From positions 1 to 58,419 of the forward strand of contig JAGTRL010000001.1 in assembly GCA_018261815.1 (NCBI GenBank): 58,419 bases of DNA, read 5' to 3'. This stretch comes from Pseudomonadota bacterium (GTDB lineage: Bacteria; Pseudomonadota; Gammaproteobacteria; Burkholderiales; Burkholderiaceae_C). How positions within the stretch are numbered: the stretch's first letter is position 1; each line of letters opens with the position of its first letter. A model generated the notes under the pieces. It did no database searches, was not told the DNA's origin, and saw only the letters and a list, made by a program, of their open reading frames with translations. This document shows, one piece after another, positions 26,388 through 35,201 of this stretch. Made by a program: the position numbers and the translations under genes.

Positions 26388-27589
26388 CGGCAACGCTGTG
26401 GCGCAACGCCCGCCTGGCCACGCTGGCCGGCCCCGAGCCCTGGGGCTGGGTCGAACGTGGCGCCTTGCTGGCGGACGGCCGGCAGCTGCAATGGGTCGGC
26501 GACGATGCCGCCCTGCCGGCAGGCCTGCAGGCCGATGAAGAGATCGACCTGGGTGGCGCGCTGGTGACGCCGGGCCTGGTCGATTGCCACACCCACCTGG
26601 TCTACGGTGGCCAGCGCGCGCGCGAATTCGAGCTGCGGCTGCAAGGCGCCAGCTACGAGCAGATTGCGCGCGCCGGAGGCGGCATCCGCTCCACCGTGGC
26701 GGCCACGCGCGCCGCCAGCGACGCACAGCTCTTCGCCTCGGCCCGCGAGCGTGCGCTGGCGCTGATGCGCGAGGGCGTGACCACGCTCGAGATCAAGTCC
26801 GGCTACGGCCTCAGCGCCGAGCACGAGGCGCGCTGCCTGCGCATCGCGCGCCGGCTGGGCCGCGAACTGCCGCTGACCGTGCGCACCACCTGCCTGTCGG
26901 CGCATGCGCTGCCGCCGGAGTTCGAGGGCCGTGCCGACGACTACATCTCCGCGGTGTGCACCTGGCTGCCGCAGCTGCACGCCGAAGGCCTGATCGATGC
27001 GGTCGATGCCTTCTGCGAGAGCATCGCCTTCAGCCCGGCGCAGACGCGGCGCGTGTTCGACGCCGCCAGGCATCTCGGCTTGCCGGTCAAGCTGCATGCC
27101 GAGCAGTTGAGCGACTGCGGCGGCGCAGCGCTGGCCGCGTCCTACGGCGCGCTGTCCTGCGACCATCTGGAATGGTTGTCGGCCAAGGGCGTGGGTGCCA
27201 TGGCGGCCTCCGGCAGCGTGGCCGTGCTGTTGCCCGGCGCCTTCTATTTCCTGCGCGAAACCAAGCTGCCGCCGCTGCAGGCGCTGCGCGACGCCGACGT
27301 GCCCATCGCGCTGGCCAGCGACCACAACCCGGGTTCGTCGCCGGGGCTGTCGCTGCTGCTGATGCTGAACATGGCCTGCACCTTCTTCCGCATGACGCCC
27401 GAAGAAGCGCTGCGCGGCGTCACGGCGCATGGCGCGCGTGCGCTGGGCCTGCACGACCGCGGCACGCTGGCCGCCGGCCAGCGCGCCGACTTCGTCGCGT
27501 GGGACCTGGACCACCCGAACGAGCTGGCCTACTGGTTCGGCCGCAACCCTTGCCGGCGCGTCGTCGCCGGCGGCGAGGAGCGCCACTGA
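26384..27589 (+). CDS. hutI: Imidazolonepropionase
   Basis: 401-residue amidohydrolase-superfamily enzyme that opens imidazolonepropionate to N-formimino-L-glutamate. Metal-binding HxH is H69/H71 in [11 protein letters not shown]. Further ligands are expected in [12 protein letters not shown] and [19 protein letters not shown] and [20 protein letters not shown] are substrate-binding blocks of HutI. Length fits the family. Starts inside the hutD stop (ATGA) and its stop overlaps hutG (TGATG). Confidence 0.97.
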   Translation: MTATLWRNARLATLAGPEPWGWVERGALLADGRQLQWVGDDAALPAGLQADEEIDLGGALVTPGLVDCHTHLVYGGQRAREFELRLQGASYEQIARAGGGIRSTVAATRAASDAQLFASARERALALMREGVTTLEIKSGYGLSAEHEARCLRIARRLGRELPLTVRTTCLSAHALPPEFEGRADDYISAVCTWLPQLHAEGLIDAVDAFCESIAFSPAQTRRVFDAARHLGLPVKLHAEQLSDCGGAALAASYGALSCDHLEWLSAKGVGAMAASGSVAVLLPGAFYFLRETKLPPLQALRDADVPIALASDHNPGSSPGLSLLLMLNMACTFFRMTPEEALRGVTAHGARALGLHDRGTLAAGQRADFVAWDLDHPNELAYWFGRNPCRRVVAGGEERH

Positions 27590-28386
27590 TGAACGACACC
27601 CTCTACAGCCTGCAGCGCGGCACGACGCCGCTGCTAGTGAGCCTGCCGCATGCCGGCAGGCATATCCCGCCCACCATCGCCGAGCGCTTGATGCCGCGCG
27701 CGCTGCAGGTGGAAGACACCGACTGGTACCTCGACCGGCTCTATGCCTTCGTCACCGACCTGGGCGCGAGCCTGATCGTGCCGCGCCACAGCCGCTACGT
27801 GGTGGACCTGAACCGCCCCAGCGACAACCGGCCGATGTATGCCGGCGCCAACAACACCGAGCTGTGCCCGACACGTTTCTTCACCGGCGAAGCGCTCTAT
27901 CGCGACGGCCAGGCGCCGTCACCGGCCCAGGTGCAGCAGCGCGTAGCCACCTACTGGCAGCCCTACCACGACGCGCTGCGCGACGAGTTGGCAAGGCTGA
28001 AGAACGAGCATGGCCACGCCATCCTCTTCGACGGCCACAGCATCAAGTCCGAGCTGCCCTGGCTGTTCGACGGCAAGCTGCCCGACCTGAACCTGGGCAC
28101 GGCCAGCGGCGCGGCCTGCGCGCAGTCGTTGCGCGAGGCGCTGGCCACGCTGCTGCAGTCGCAAACGCAGTTCACGGTCGCCGTGGACGGACGTTTCAAG
28201 GGTGGCCACATCACTCGCCACTACGGCCAGCCCGCGATGGGCGTGCACGCGGTGCAGCTGGAAAAGTGCTGGAGCACCTACATGCACGAAACTTCGCCCT
28301 TCGAGTGGGACGCCACCCACGCGGCGCGCGTGCAGCCGCTGCTGCAGCAGATGGTGCGCACGATGCTCGACTGGACGCCACGATGA
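27589..28386 (+). CDS. hutG: N-formylglutamate deformylase
   Basis: 265-residue N-formylglutamate amidohydrolase, releasing formate and L-glutamate in the last step. Family signatures are LLVSLPHAGRHIPP, PRHSRYVVDLNRPSDN, CPTRFFTG, FDGHSIKSELPWLF and DGRFKGGHITRHYG, which supply zinc ligands. This is the FGase type of HutG, not the formiminoglutamase type, and so it matches the presence of HutF. Overlaps hutI by one base and hutF by 4 nt. Confidence 0.96.
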   Translation: MNDTLYSLQRGTTPLLVSLPHAGRHIPPTIAERLMPRALQVEDTDWYLDRLYAFVTDLGASLIVPRHSRYVVDLNRPSDNRPMYAGANNTELCPTRFFTGEALYRDGQAPSPAQVQQRVATYWQPYHDALRDELARLKNEHGHAILFDGHSIKSELPWLFDGKLPDLNLGTASGAACAQSLREALATLLQSQTQFTVAVDGRFKGGHITRHYGQPAMGVHAVQLEKCWSTYMHETSPFEWDATHAARVQPLLQQMVRTMLDWTPR

Positions 28387-29759
28387 TCGGCAGCCTGTAC
28401 TGGGCGCCACGCGCGTGGATCGACGGGCGCTGGGCGGAATCCGTGCTGCTGCGTGCCGGCAACGACGGCCACTGGGCCGAACTTCGCGCCGGCATGGCCG
28501 CGCCGCCGCAGGCCGACGTGCTGGCCGGCCCGGTGCTGCCGGGGCTGGTGGACGCGCACAGCCATGCCTTCCAGCGTGCCTTTGCCGGGCTGTCGGAGCG
28601 GCGCGAGTCCGACGCCGATGACTTCTGGTCCTGGCGTGACCGCATGTACCGCGTGGCGCTGCGCATCACGCCCGAGCAGTTGCGCGCGGTGGCGGCAATG
28701 CTCTATGCCGAACTGCTGCAAGGCGGCTACACGCAGGTCTGCGAGTTCCACTACCTGCAGCACGATCCGGCCGGACGGCCCTATGCCGATCCGCTGTGCC
28801 TGAGCTGGGCGTTGGCCGATGCCGCGGCCGACGTCGGCATCGGCCTGACGATGCTGCCGGTGCTGTACCAGCGCGCTGGCTTCGCGGCGCCGAAGCTGCG
28901 CGAGGACCAGCGCCGCTTTGCCACCGACGCCGAGACGGTGCTGGCGCTGCATCGCGGCCTGCAGCGCAGCGGCCGGCCGCTGCTGAACGCCGGCGTAGCG
29001 ATCCACTCGTTGCGCGCCGCGGCGCCGGCGTCGATCCGGCCACTGGTGGACGGCCTGGGCGATGTGCCGATCCACATCCACGTGGCCGAGCAGACGGCGG
29101 AGGTCGACGACTGCCTGCAGGCCACCGGCCAGCGGCCCATCGAATGGCTGACGCGCCATGCGGGTCTGGACGCGCGCTGGCAACTGGTGCATGCCACCCA
29201 CAGCACGCCGGCGGAGATCGACGCGGTGGCGCAAAGCGGGGCCGGTGTCGTCATCTGCCCGTCCACCGAAGGCAACCTCGGCGACGGGTTTGCCGACCTG
29301 CCGGGTTGGCTGCAAGCGGGCGTGCCGATGTCCCTGGGCTCGGACAGCCATGTCACGCGCGCCTGGCCGGAAGAGCTGCGCTGGCTGGAATATGGCCAGC
29401 GGCTGCTGCACCGCCAGCGCAACGTCGGTGCGGGGCCGGCCGAGGGCGAACCGGCCACCGCGGCGCGGCTGTTCGGCCGCGCCCTACGCGCCGGCGGCAC
29501 GGCCGCGGGCTTCGGATCCTGGGGGCTGCGCGTGGGTGCGCGTGCCGACCTGCTGGTGCTGGACACGCGCGACACCAGCCTGCTGGGCATCCCGGCCGAG
29601 CGGCTGCTGGACGCGCTGGTCTTCACCAGCCCAGGCCGGCCCTTTCGCGACGTGCTGGTGGCCGGCCGCTGGGCGCTGCGCGATCACCGGCCCACCGGTG
29701 GCACCGACACCACCGAGCGCTTCGCCAGCGCAATGCATGCGCTGTGGGACGCGGCATGA
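28383..29759 (+). CDS. hutF: Formimidoylglutamate deiminase
   Basis: 458-residue amidohydrolase-superfamily deiminase turning N-formimino-L-glutamate into N-formyl-L-glutamate plus ammonia. Metal ligands H59/H61 lie in GLVDAHSHAFQRA, with GVAIHSLRAA, HIHVAEQTAEVDDC and GSDSHVTRAW further along. Its presence with HutG defines the two-step formylglutamate branch seen in Pseudomonas and many betaproteobacteria. Overlaps hutG and the following membrane-protein gene by 4 nt each. Confidence 0.96.
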   Translation: MIGSLYWAPRAWIDGRWAESVLLRAGNDGHWAELRAGMAAPPQADVLAGPVLPGLVDAHSHAFQRAFAGLSERRESDADDFWSWRDRMYRVALRITPEQLRAVAAMLYAELLQGGYTQVCEFHYLQHDPAGRPYADPLCLSWALADAAADVGIGLTMLPVLYQRAGFAAPKLREDQRRFATDAETVLALHRGLQRSGRPLLNAGVAIHSLRAAAPASIRPLVDGLGDVPIHIHVAEQTAEVDDCLQATGQRPIEWLTRHAGLDARWQLVHATHSTPAEIDAVAQSGAGVVICPSTEGNLGDGFADLPGWLQAGVPMSLGSDSHVTRAWPEELRWLEYGQRLLHRQRNVGAGPAEGEPATAARLFGRALRAGGTAAGFGSWGLRVGARADLLVLDTRDTSLLGIPAERLLDALVFTSPGRPFRDVLVAGRWALRDHRPTGGTDTTERFASAMHALWDAA

Positions 29760-30244
29760 ACCGCCTGCCCTTCATCGACCGCTACTTCGGCGCGGAGAAG
29801 CTGGAGGCGTTGCTGTTCATCGTCGTCGGCGCGCTGGCGATCGCGCTGGCGCTGGTGCTGCTGCGCCGGCGCAGCCGGCTGCGCGGCATGGCCATTCCAT
29901 TGGTCGCCGTGGCGCTGATCCAGGGGGTGGTGGGCGCAACGGTCTACCTGCGCAGCGACGCGCAGATCGCGCGGCTGCAGCGGCAGGCACAGGAAGCGCC
30001 GGCGCAGTTCAAGAACGAAGAGGCCGCGCGCATGCGCAGCGTCATCGCCAACTTCGATCTCTACCGGCGCATCGAGATCGGCCTGCTCGCGCTCGGCATG
30101 GCCATCGTCGTGCTGCTGCGCAACCGCGAATTCGGGTTCGCCTTCGGCCTGGGGCTGGTGCTGCAGTCGGGCTTCATGCTCGCACTGGACCACTTTGCGC
30201 AAGCCCGCGCACACGAGTACTTCAAGGCGGTCCTGGGCAGCTGA
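29756..30244 (+). CDS. Small membrane protein coupled to the hut operon, function unknown
   Basis: 162-residue protein with about four predicted transmembrane segments (around 18-36, 46-62, 108-122 and 126-145) and a hydrophilic central stretch rich in Gln, Glu and Arg (about 68-100). No known domain is recognised. It starts inside the hutF stop (ATGA), so it is translated with the histidine pathway, although it might simply use the operon's transcription. Its stop lies 2 nt from the convergent spermidine-synthase-like gene. A transport or stress role is possible but unsupported. Confidence 0.8.
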   Translation: MNRLPFIDRYFGAEKLEALLFIVVGALAIALALVLLRRRSRLRGMAIPLVAVALIQGVVGATVYLRSDAQIARLQRQAQEAPAQFKNEEAARMRSVIANFDLYRRIEIGLLALGMAIVVLLRNREFGFAFGLGLVLQSGFMLALDHFAQARAHEYFKAVLGS

Positions 30245-30246
30245 AG

Positions 30247-32265
30247 TCAGCCGCCGCGGCTGAAGGACAGCACCTGCAGGATGTTGCTGTAGTCGTCGGT
30301 CCAGGTGCGCGTGCCCTCGCCCTGCGGCAATGGCGTCGTCGCCTCGCGGATCAGCGGCAGGTCCAGCACGCTGCGCTCGTCGGCCAGCAGCACCCAGTCG
30401 GACACCGAGGTGCTGGGGTCGCCTTCGACACCGGGATCGGCAATGAAGGCCGCCTGCAGGCCCAGCTCGGCAGCGATGCGCCCGACCACCGGCGCCAGCG
30501 CCAGGTGGGTGTTGCTGACATGCAGCGCGATCACGCCGCCGGGCTTCAGGCGCTGGCGGTACAGCTCCACCGCCTCGCGCGTGAGCAGGTGCACCGGGAT
30601 CGAATCGCCCGAGAAGGCATCGACCACCAGCACGTCGAAGCGGCGCTGGCCTTCCGCCTGCAGCAGCAGGCGGCCGTCGCCCACGGCCACATCCACCGTG
30701 GCGGGGGAATCGGCGATGAAGCTGAAATGCTGGTGCGCCGCGCTGACGATGGCCTCGTCGATTTCGTAGAAGCGGTAGTGGTCGCCCTGCTTGCCGTAGG
30801 CCACGATGGTGCCGGCGCCCAGACCCACGGCACCGACCTCGAGCGGCCGGTCGGCCAGTGCACGGAACAGGCGGCCGACGCCGGAGTTGGGGCTGTAGTA
30901 GCTGGTCGGCCGCTTCCTGAAATGGGGCGCCAGGAACTGCTGACCATGCATGATGCTGCCGTGGATGAGCACGCGCTCGTGCGCCTCGGGGTTGTCGCGG
31001 CCGTATTCGCGCACCCGCACCACGCCGTAGAAGTTGCGGCTGATGAAGCTGACTTCGTTCAACGCCTCCTTTACGCGCAGCGTGGCCGTGCCCAGGCTGC
31101 CGAGCAGCACCAGGCCCGCGGCGGCGGCCCACCACCGGCCCTGACCCCACGAGCGCCACAGCACGGCCGCCGCCATCAGCACCAAGCCCAACTCCACCTC
31201 GAAGTAGCCCTTGAGCAGCGCCGGCGCGCCCAGCGCCACGACCGCACCGCCGACCACCCCGCCCGCCGACACCGCCAGGTAGAAGTGCGTCAGCCGCGTC
31301 GGCGCCGGGCGGATGCGCGCCAGCTCGCCGTGGCAGAACATGCAGACGATGAACAGCCCCAGCAGGAAGGTCAGGATGTGCCAACCAATGCCGTCCAGTT
31401 GCCGTTCCTGCAGCAGCACGCCGCACATCACGGCCAGCGCCAGCAGCGTAGCCCCGCGGAAGGCGCGCGGCGGGTACCAGCGCTCGGCGTCGAAGCACAG
31501 CGTGAAGCTGAGCAGGTAGATCACCAGCGGCAGCACCCACATCATCGGGAACGACGGGATGTTCTGCGTCAGGTGGTTGGTCAGCGCGACCAGCGCATAG
31601 CTGCCCAGCGCCGCCAGCGCGAACCAGCTCAGCGTGCGTGGCCAGCCCGGCACGGGCGCGTCGTCGGCCACGGCCGATGCCGCCAGGGGGCTGCGTCGGC
31701 GCAGGCTGATGGCACACAGCGCCAGCACATAGGCCGCATAGGCCGCCGACCAGACCCCGCCCTGCGTAGCCGTGGGCAGCCACGGCTCGATCAGCCACGG
31801 GTAGGCCAGCAGCGCTGCCAGCGAGGCGGCGTTGGACACCGCGAACAGCCGGTACGGGTTACCCTGGCTGCTGGCACCGGCGCGCCAGGCCTGCAGCAGC
31901 GGGCTGGTCATGGCCAGCAGCGTGAAGGGCATGCCGATGGTCAGCAGCAGCAGCCCCAGGATCTGCAGGCCGGGACCGGTCGACTCCAGGCCCGGCCAGG
32001 CGGTCACCGGCACGATCGGCAGCAGCGCCAGGCTGCCCAGCAGCAGTGCGACATGCGTGTACTTCAGTGCGCGGCTGCGGTCATGGCGCACCAGGTGGTG
32101 CGCGAAGGCATAACCCAGCAGCAGCGCGGCCTGAAAGAAGACCAGGCAGGTGGCCCACACCGCCACGCTGCCGCCAAAGCGCGGCAGGATCAGTTTGGCG
32201 ATGATCGGCTGCACCAGGAACAGCAGGAAGGCGCTGAGGAAGACGGTGACGGCCGTCAATGCCAT
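30247..32265 (-). CDS. Membrane-fused spermidine synthase-like protein
   Basis: 672-residue fusion. Roughly the first 400 residues form about ten or more transmembrane helices (starting AVTVFLSAFLLFLVQPIIAKLILP). The C-terminal 270 residues are a spermidine-synthase-like Rossmann domain with GAVGLGAGTIVAYGK, YEIDEAIV and VDAFSGDSIPVHLLT. The family is widespread but mostly uncharacterised, and the soluble domain may transfer aminopropyl groups or bind a SAM-like ligand. The start at 32265 is preceded by a gene-free stretch containing a large inverted repeat. Confidence 0.88.
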   Translation of the reverse strand: MALTAVTVFLSAFLLFLVQPIIAKLILPRFGGSVAVWATCLVFFQAALLLGYAFAHHLVRHDRSRALKYTHVALLLGSLALLPIVPVTAWPGLESTGPGLQILGLLLLTIGMPFTLLAMTSPLLQAWRAGASSQGNPYRLFAVSNAASLAALLAYPWLIEPWLPTATQGGVWSAAYAAYVLALCAISLRRRSPLAASAVADDAPVPGWPRTLSWFALAALGSYALVALTNHLTQNIPSFPMMWVLPLVIYLLSFTLCFDAERWYPPRAFRGATLLALAVMCGVLLQERQLDGIGWHILTFLLGLFIVCMFCHGELARIRPAPTRLTHFYLAVSAGGVVGGAVVALGAPALLKGYFEVELGLVLMAAAVLWRSWGQGRWWAAAAGLVLLGSLGTATLRVKEALNEVSFISRNFYGVVRVREYGRDNPEAHERVLIHGSIMHGQQFLAPHFRKRPTSYYSPNSGVGRLFRALADRPLEVGAVGLGAGTIVAYGKQGDHYRFYEIDEAIVSAAHQHFSFIADSPATVDVAVGDGRLLLQAEGQRRFDVLVVDAFSGDSIPVHLLTREAVELYRQRLKPGGVIALHVSNTHLALAPVVGRIAAELGLQAAFIADPGVEGDPSTSVSDWVLLADERSVLDLPLIREATTPLPQGEGTRTWTDDYSNILQVLSFSRGG

Positions 32266-32795
32266 GCTGGGCCTGCCGCAGTGGCGTGGGCTGGACGACG
32301 GTGGACTGGCATCGGCGAGATGCTACGCGAGCGGTGCGCGTGGCAGCCCCCTGCGGTTGCCGATACCGACTCGAATTCGAGCATGGGGCGTCGGTGGCAG
32401 TTCGCGGCGCTTTGCTGCGGTTCGCGCGAGGCTGTTTTCCTTCTGCGTTCGGTGCGTCGCGTCGGGGCTGTTTGGGACCGAACACCACGAGCGCTGCCGC
32501 GAAGACGGTGCGGGGCAGGACGCGATGCGCCTGTGGGGCGCCGAGAAGCACAGCGACCCTGGCCGCGCGCGCAGCGCGCTTCAACATCAAACTTGGCGCG
32601 TCTGTCCGAGCGAAGCGCGCAGCGCGTAGCGAGTTATGCGCCAGGCCAGGGTCGCGAGCATCGCAGGGCAGTCGGCGCTGCCGACCGCTCCACCGAAGCG
32701 TCGCGGCCTGCCCCGCACCGGCTTCGCCACCACGAAAGTCACGCACGTACAGCGGACAACGAACTTCAGCAAAGCGCCGGCAGCAGCCGCGGCTC
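32266..32795 (+). other. Gene-free stretch carrying a large inverted repeat
   Basis: No gene is supported in these 530 nt between the spermidine-synthase-like gene and DNA ligase, both on the minus strand. Long open frames exist on both strands but have Arg/Ala-rich shadow composition and no recognisable domain. The main content is the nested inverted repeat at 32499-32727. The sequence between 32330 and 32500 is not obviously structured. The minus-strand promoter for the spermidine-synthase-like gene should be near 32270-32330. Confidence 0.6.
32499..32727. repeat. 229-bp nested inverted repeat (long hairpin)
   Basis: Three pairs of complementary arms nest around a 30-nt loop. Outer arms 32499-32528 and 32698-32727 match at 27 of 30 positions. 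Middle arms GCGACCCTGGCC (32553-32564) and GGCCAGGGTCGC (32644-32655) are perfect. Inner arms 32567-32581 and 32612-32626 match at 14 of 15. The three mismatches of the outer arm are substitutions, so the element looks like an evolving intergenic repeat rather than chance. It could be a non-autonomous mobile repeat, a transcription terminator or an RNA structure. Confidence 0.75.
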
Positions 32796-34514
32796 CTATG
32801 CGGTTGATCGATTGCCCGCAACGGGCACCTGCGTCGGACCATCCAGCATGGCCTGCAGTTGCGCCAGGGTATCGGCCTCGTGCAGCGGCTTGTCGTGGCG
32901 GATGCGCAGCATGCGCGGGAAACGCACCGCGATGCCGCTCTTGTGGCGCGGGCTGCGATTGACGCCTTCGAAGCCCAGCTCGAAGACCAGCGTCGGCCGC
33001 ACGCTGCGCACCGGGCCGAACTTTTCCAGCGTGTGCGCGCGGATCACCCGGTCGACCTGGGCGAACTCGGCATCGCTCAGGCCCGTGTAGGCCTTGGCAA
33101 AGGGCACCAGCTGCAGCGCCCCGGGCCGGGCCGGCTCGCGCCGGGCAATGGCCTCGGCCACGGCGGCGGCCTCGGCAGCGTCGGCTGGCGGCCGGTTCCA
33201 CACCGCGAAGGTGTAGTCGGTGTAGAGGCTGGCGCGGCGGCCGTGGCCGGCCTGCGCGTAGATGAGCACGCAGTCCAGGCTGAACGGGTCGACCTTCCAC
33301 TTCCACCAGGTGCCATCTGCCTTGGTTCGGCCGCTGCCGTAGGCCGAGCCCAGCGCCTTGAGCATGAAGCCTTCAACACCGCGCTCGCGCGATTGCTCGC
33401 GCAAGGTGGCCAATGCCGCCCAGTTCCCGGCCTGCACGCGCGGCGACAGCGGCAGGCCGGTGTCGGCACACAGCGCCTGCAGCAGCGCGCGCCGCGAGCG
33501 CAGCGGCTGCGTGCGCTGGTCTGCACCCTGCCACTCCAGCAGGTCGTAGGCGATGAAGCCGACCGGCGCCTCGGCCAGCAGCTTCTTCGTCAGGTTCTTG
33601 CGGCCGATGCGCTGCTGCAACTTCTGGAACGGCGCCGGCGCGCTGCCCTGCCAGACGAGGATCTCGCCGTCGAGCACCGTGCCTTCGGGCAGGCGCTCGG
33701 CCAGCCCCACCACTTCCGGAAAGCGGTCGGTCATCAGTTCCTCGCCGCGCGACCAGATCCAGCAGCGGCCCTCGCGCCGCAACACCTGGGCACGGATGCC
33801 GTCGTACTTCCATTCGACCAGCCAGCCGCACAGATCGCCCAGCCGCTGCGCCAGCGCCGCGGCATCCTCGGTCCAGGCGTGCGCCAGGAAGAAGGGGTAC
33901 GGCTGACCCGCGTCGGCCTCGGCCTGCGCCGCATGCAGCGCGTTGAAGCGTGCGGCCGTGGGCAGCGCCTTGGCGTCGGTGTAGCCCATCAGCCGCTGCG
34001 CCACCACCTTGGCATCGATATCGAAGGCCTCGGCCAGTGCGCGCTGCACCAGCAGCTTGCTGACGCCGACACGAAAGCCACCGCCGATCAACTTGGTCAG
34101 CAGGAAGCGGCCCGCTGTGTCGAGCTCGCGCCACCATGCGGCCAGCGCGTTGGCCTGCGCGTCGCTCGGCTGGCCGCGCAGCGGCAGCAGCCGCTGCTCG
34201 AGCCACTGCGCCAGGCCCAGGTCGCGCGGGTTGTCGGCCGCGGGCAGCACATGGGCGATGGTTTCGGCCAGGTCGCCCACGGCCTGGTAGCTCTCCTCGA
34301 ACAGCCAGTCGGGCAGGCCGGCCTCGCGGCAGGCGGTGGCGCGAAGCAGCGCCGTCGGCACCGTCTGGCGCGGCTTGCCGCCGGCCAGGAAGTACACCGC
34401 CCAGGCGGCATCGGCGGGGTCGGCAGCCTGGAAGTACTGGCGCAGCGCCGCCACCTTGTCGAGCGTGGCGGCGCTGGCGTCGAGTGCGGCGTACAACGCC
34501 GCGAAACGCTTCAT
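32796..34514 (-). CDS. ATP-dependent DNA ligase (ligase-associated repair system)
   Basis: 572-residue ATP-dependent DNA ligase of the bacterial type found with an MBL exonuclease and Lhr-like helicase. An N-terminal DNA-binding domain precedes the adenylation domain, where the nucleotidyl lysine is K236 in EWKYDGIR. Later motifs are DGEILVW, GVEGFMLKAL and TWWKWKVD, with an OB-fold domain at the C-terminus. It seals nicks in DNA repair. The exonuclease partner lies two genes upstream at 37.8 kb and the helicase 24 kb away. The universal stress protein gene ends 20 nt upstream. Confidence 0.95.
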   Translation of the reverse strand: MKRFAALYAALDASAATLDKVAALRQYFQAADPADAAWAVYFLAGGKPRQTVPTALLRATACREAGLPDWLFEESYQAVGDLAETIAHVLPAADNPRDLGLAQWLEQRLLPLRGQPSDAQANALAAWWRELDTAGRFLLTKLIGGGFRVGVSKLLVQRALAEAFDIDAKVVAQRLMGYTDAKALPTAARFNALHAAQAEADAGQPYPFFLAHAWTEDAAALAQRLGDLCGWLVEWKYDGIRAQVLRREGRCWIWSRGEELMTDRFPEVVGLAERLPEGTVLDGEILVWQGSAPAPFQKLQQRIGRKNLTKKLLAEAPVGFIAYDLLEWQGADQRTQPLRSRRALLQALCADTGLPLSPRVQAGNWAALATLREQSRERGVEGFMLKALGSAYGSGRTKADGTWWKWKVDPFSLDCVLIYAQAGHGRRASLYTDYTFAVWNRPPADAAEAAAVAEAIARREPARPGALQLVPFAKAYTGLSDAEFAQVDRVIRAHTLEKFGPVRSVRPTLVFELGFEGVNRSPRHKSGIAVRFPRMLRIRHDKPLHEADTLAQLQAMLDGPTQVPVAGNRSTA

Positions 34515-34534
34515 CTCACCCGGTCGGGCGCGCG

Positions 34535-35014
34535 CTACTCGGTCGAGTCGACGGCGGTGTCAGCCTCGCTATCCACGTCGGGCACTGGCGTCTGCTTGAC
34601 GATCAGCACCGGCACCTGGGCGGCATGCAACACCTCGTGCGACACCGAGCCGAGCATCGCGCTGCGCAGCATGCCCATGCCGCGCGCGCCCATCACCACC
34701 ATGTCGCAGCCGAAGTTCTCGAGGATGTCGATCAGCGTGTGCGCCGGGTCGCCCGAGGCGACCTCGATCTCGTGCTCGACCCCGGCCGCGCGCACCAACG
34801 CCTGGGCCGGCTCCAGCAGGTGCAACCCGGCCTTGGCGCTGACCTGGTCGATCACCTCGGGGTCATGCGCCAGCAGCATCTCGTACAAGGTGGCCGGCTC
34901 CTGCACATTGGCCAGCACCAGACTGGCGCGAAGGCCGCCCTGAATCAGGTGCAGCGCCTGGCGCACGGCCTGCAGCGAGGCGGCGGACCCGTCGACGGGC
35001 AGAAGGATCTTCAT
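34535..35014 (-). CDS. Universal stress protein UspA family
   Basis: 159-residue single-domain universal stress protein. It opens with MKILLPVDGSAASLQAV and carries the ATP-binding signature GARG-x9-GS in VVMGARGMGMLRSAMLGSVS, so it should bind ATP. The ATG at 35014 is preferred over one three codons upstream because a GGAG lies 9 nt before it and abuts the other. It lies 20 nt upstream of DNA ligase and is probably co-transcribed with it. An acidic 15-residue tail (DVDSEADTAVD) is unusual. Confidence 0.92.
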   Translation of the reverse strand: MKILLPVDGSAASLQAVRQALHLIQGGLRASLVLANVQEPATLYEMLLAHDPEVIDQVSAKAGLHLLEPAQALVRAAGVEHEIEVASGDPAHTLIDILENFGCDMVVMGARGMGMLRSAMLGSVSHEVLHAAQVPVLIVKQTPVPDVDSEADTAVDSTE

Positions 35015-35201
35015 CGTGGTCATCTCCGGTTGCGCTCGGCCCGAGTGTGACAGTTCGCGCGCCAGCCCGCGAAGGTCTTAGCATCGACCGTCACGCGCGC
35101 CGCGCGTTGCCAACCCCCATCAGGCCCGTCAACTTGCCACACACACGACCCGCCGACGCGCCCGATGCCCGGCATGATGCCGGCCCTCGACGGAGCCGCG
35201 C

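Noticed and set aside
32081-32842. 253-codon minus-strand frame in the gap before DNA ligase
   Set aside because: It spans the nested inverted repeat and both gene ends, has low-complexity Arg/Ala composition and overlaps both flanking genes; better explained as repeat sequence than as a gene.
29158-33090. 1310-codon open frame on the plus strand
   Set aside because: It crosses several well-supported genes in the wrong frame or strand (hutF, spermidine-synthase-like, ligase) and has no recognisable domain.
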